Source: CAYOMP01 sp964405075 (GTDB taxonomy: Bacteria > Bacillota > Clostridia > Lachnospirales > Lachnospiraceae). Taken from it: a stretch of DNA of 6,085 nucleotides. The translations under genes and the position numbers were made by a program. Positions 4,632 through 6,085 of the stretch are shown here, piece after piece. The DNA is taken from the NCBI GenBank assembly GCA_964405075.1, contig CAYOMP010000166.1:1-6085 (forward strand). Direction: 5' to 3'. Positions within the stretch are counted from its first letter, which is position 1; each line of letters opens with the position of its first letter. The notes beneath the pieces were generated by a model. That model did not search any database. It had not been told where the DNA came from and was given only the letters and a program-made list of their open reading frames with translations.

Positions 4632-5951
4632 CTAATTCAAATACATATCAATTGATGTTACATTTCTCTTGCATTCATTATTAAAAATAAATGGCGAATG
4701 TGTTACAGCAAATAGCATTTTACATTTATCAGAGGCTAAAATGTTTGGAATAAGTTTTTCCTGCCACTCAATTGATAATGATAATTCCGGCTCATCAAAT
4801 AGTATAATATATTCCTTTTCTTCTGCTAAATACAAACGGGCAAACAATGCAACTATCTGCTTTTCTCCTGATGATAGTTTATCCAGTTCTATTGTTCCTA
4901 ATTTTTTTCCATTTGAATCCACTCCAAAAATCTTCACAACATTGTCACGTGCTATATATTCCATTTTTTTATTAACCAAATAGTCATTACATATATTACA
5001 AAAATCTCCTATCTTTTTCTCTTTCTCCTGTTGCATATCATATATTGCACATAACTGATTAAAGAAATGTCCATAGCCCTTTTCTTCTAGCATTGTTATA
5101 TCTACATTAGTTAATGCTCTTTCAAACGCTTCCTTTAATTCTTTCGAAACAACATTGTCATCTATACGCTCTATTACTGATAATACTTTATCCAAATCTA
5201 ATATTTTTTCATTTGAAATGGATTTATTTGAAATAATATCTTTTACATTTCCTGATAATATTTCTGAATATCCTTCTTTATACCCCTCTACAATTTGCCT
5301 TAAAATCCCATCTATAAGATTTTTAACATCTTCCATACCAAAATGTATTGCACCTGCTACTCTCTCTACCTCGCGCTTTGCTCTGTTTCCAATACCTTCT
5401 AAATCTGCAAATTCTTCCTCAATTCTTCTATATGTAGGCAAGTAAATAATTTCTGCGTCTATAGCAGCATCTATAGCAGCTTTAATATTTATGATATTAT
5501 CACAGTTTTCCATTCTTCTAATATATTCTTTTATCTGAATATTCAATCTATTAATATTAAACATTCCAACTTGAATCTCCTGATATTCCTCTATATCAGA
5601 TAAATGGTTTCCATCTTTTATTTTAGCAATTATTGTTTCCATCTTTTTTACACCAATGTAATTATTCATTCTTCTCAATTCCATCGGCATAACTACCTTA
5701 TAGAAATCATTTATATCTTCTCTTGAAAAAGTAACCACTGTATCATTTAGCTCAATAGATATTTTTTCAAAATCATAATTTTTCAGTTTCTTAAACTGTT
5801 CATTATCCTTTACAAGAGTATAGTACAGAATATTCATTATTGTAGTCTTTCCCGTTCCATTCTCACCTACTATAATTTTAATAGGATCTTCAAAATCTAT
5901 ATCTACTTTCTTATATCCAAACAATCCTTCTATAATGAATCTTTTAATCAT
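4632..5951 (-). CDS. ariA: ABC-type AAA ATPase, AriA-like sensor (PARIS defence)
   Basis: This is the probable sensor/scaffold ATPase of the defence pair, cytoplasmic. In PARIS, AriA assembles into a multimer that sequesters the AriB nuclease and frees it on sensing a phage anti-restriction protein. The 439 residues show an SMC/ABC-like split nucleotide-binding fold: Walker A GENGTGKTT (29-37); YLPTYRRIEEEF (170-181), a motif I associate with AAA_15/AAA_21 defence ATPases; signature LSSGEKQ (359-365); Walker B YIILFDEPELSLS (381-393) with Asp386 and Glu387; and the switch THS (417-419). The middle (about 90-340) is helical and charged. There is no fused TOPRIM domain at the C-terminus, unlike OLD-family proteins, which fits the two-gene arrangement. 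GGAGG (5960-5956) is only 4 bases from the ATG at 5951, and the gap to the previous gene is 16 bases, with no room for a separate promoter. Other AAA plus DUF4435 pairs remain possible. Confidence 0.85.
   Translation of the reverse strand: MIKRFIIEGLFGYKKVDIDFEDPIKIIVGENGTGKTTIMNILYYTLVKDNEQFKKLKNYDFEKISIELNDTVVTFSREDINDFYKVVMPMELRRMNNYIGVKKMETIIAKIKDGNHLSDIEEYQEIQVGMFNINRLNIQIKEYIRRMENCDNIINIKAAIDAAIDAEIIYLPTYRRIEEEFADLEGIGNRAKREVERVAGAIHFGMEDVKNLIDGILRQIVEGYKEGYSEILSGNVKDIISNKSISNEKILDLDKVLSVIERIDDNVVSKELKEAFERALTNVDITMLEEKGYGHFFNQLCAIYDMQQEKEKKIGDFCNICNDYLVNKKMEYIARDNVVKIFGVDSNGKKLGTIELDKLSSGEKQIVALFARLYLAEEKEYIILFDEPELSLSIEWQEKLIPNILASDKCKMLFAVTHSPFIFNNECKRNVTSIDMYLN
5458..5481. repeat. 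Two tandem 12-base units inside the ATPase gene
   Basis: TCTATAGCAGCA (5458-5469) is followed at once by TCTATAGCAGCT (5470-5481). On the coding strand this gives the repeated I-D-A-A motif around residues 158-166, just before the conserved PTYRRIE segment. Because the unit is a multiple of three, gain or loss of a copy would keep the frame. Confidence 0.8.
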
Positions 5952-5967
5952 TTTTCCTCCACTAAAT

Positions 5968-6085
5968 CTACTCCTGCACTATCCTATACAACACATACGC
6001 TAAATCCCTCGTATCTTCTGACGTTCCCATCTTTTTAGGATTAAAGTCTGCATCTGTTGTGAGTTCTATATGCATAAACTCTCCA
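5968..6085 (-). CDS. C-terminal end of an unidentified gene, possibly surface-polysaccharide related
   Basis: Only the last 38 codons are inside the window; the frame is open to the right edge and ends at TAG (5970-5968). The visible tail has H-I-E-L-T-T-D-A-D-F-N-P-K-K-M-G (5-20) and T-S-E-D-T-R-D-L-A-Y-V-L-Y-R-I (21-35). A pattern of F-x-P-x-x-x-G followed by D-x-R-x-L is one I recall near the C-terminus of several proteins in glycan and cell-surface loci, usually within a beta-sandwich domain. That would agree with the exporter operon at the other end of the window. The assignment is weak, and no enzyme activity can be named. It lies 16 bases before the AriA-like start, so the defence genes are probably transcribed with it. 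Confidence 0.6.
   Translation of the reverse strand, partial: GEFMHIELTTDADFNPKKMGTSEDTRDLAYVLYRIVQE

Noticed and set aside
4669..5445. Plus-strand open frames opposite the AriA-like gene
   Set aside because: They lie antisense to a complete ATPase with Walker A, signature and Walker B motifs, and show no domain of their own.
3623..5951. OLD-family, Gabija or Septu system instead of PARIS
   Set aside because: The ATPase has no C-terminal TOPRIM domain (against OLD/GajA), there is no UvrD-like helicase (against Gabija), and the partner carries DUF4435-type motifs rather than an HNH nuclease (against Septu).

Overview
The window is AT-rich, and every confident gene lies on the minus strand. 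Strong AGGAGG-type ribosome sites, short gaps between genes and the protein sequences suggest a low-GC Gram-positive anaerobe of the Clostridia (Lachnospiraceae-like). That assignment is an inference from style and composition, not from a marker gene. Read in the direction of transcription (right to left), there are two gene blocks separated by about 460 bases of non-coding or decayed DNA.

Right block (6085 to 3244): the window opens inside the last 38 codons of an unidentified gene whose tail carries an F-N-P-K-K-M-G ... D-T-R-D-L motif, similar to the tails of some cell-surface or polysaccharide proteins. Sixteen bases later begins a three-gene cassette. It consists of a 439-residue ABC-type AAA ATPase (AriA-like), a DUF4435/TOPRIM-like protein (AriB-like), and a 124-residue, extremely acidic protein of unknown function. 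The first two match the two-gene architecture of the PARIS anti-phage defence system, in which the ATPase holds a TOPRIM nuclease effector until a phage anti-restriction protein triggers its release. The third gene is not part of the canonical system and is the most novel element here. The AriB-like gene is interrupted by ten N's (3824-3833).

Middle (3243 to 2782): no intact gene is seen. The stretch holds a long near-perfect inverted repeat (3076-3153), which with a T-run on the minus strand could terminate the defence operon. It also holds two short open stretches that look like decayed gene tails (2855-3040 on plus, 3182-3256 on minus) and a good sigma-A-type promoter on the minus strand (2827-2855). 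A 20-base inverted repeat lies exactly at the predicted transcription start. The pattern suits a site where cassettes have been gained and lost.

Left block (2767 to 1): a tightly packed operon for export of a surface polysaccharide. It encodes an ABC-2 permease (Wzm/TagG type), an ATPase with a long C-terminal extension (Wzt type, probably glycan-binding), and a SAM-dependent methyltransferase cut by the window edge. By analogy with O8/O9a-type polymer export, the methyltransferase may modify the glycan end that the Wzt extension recognises. Overall, a defence cassette appears to be embedded beside or within a cell-surface polysaccharide locus.
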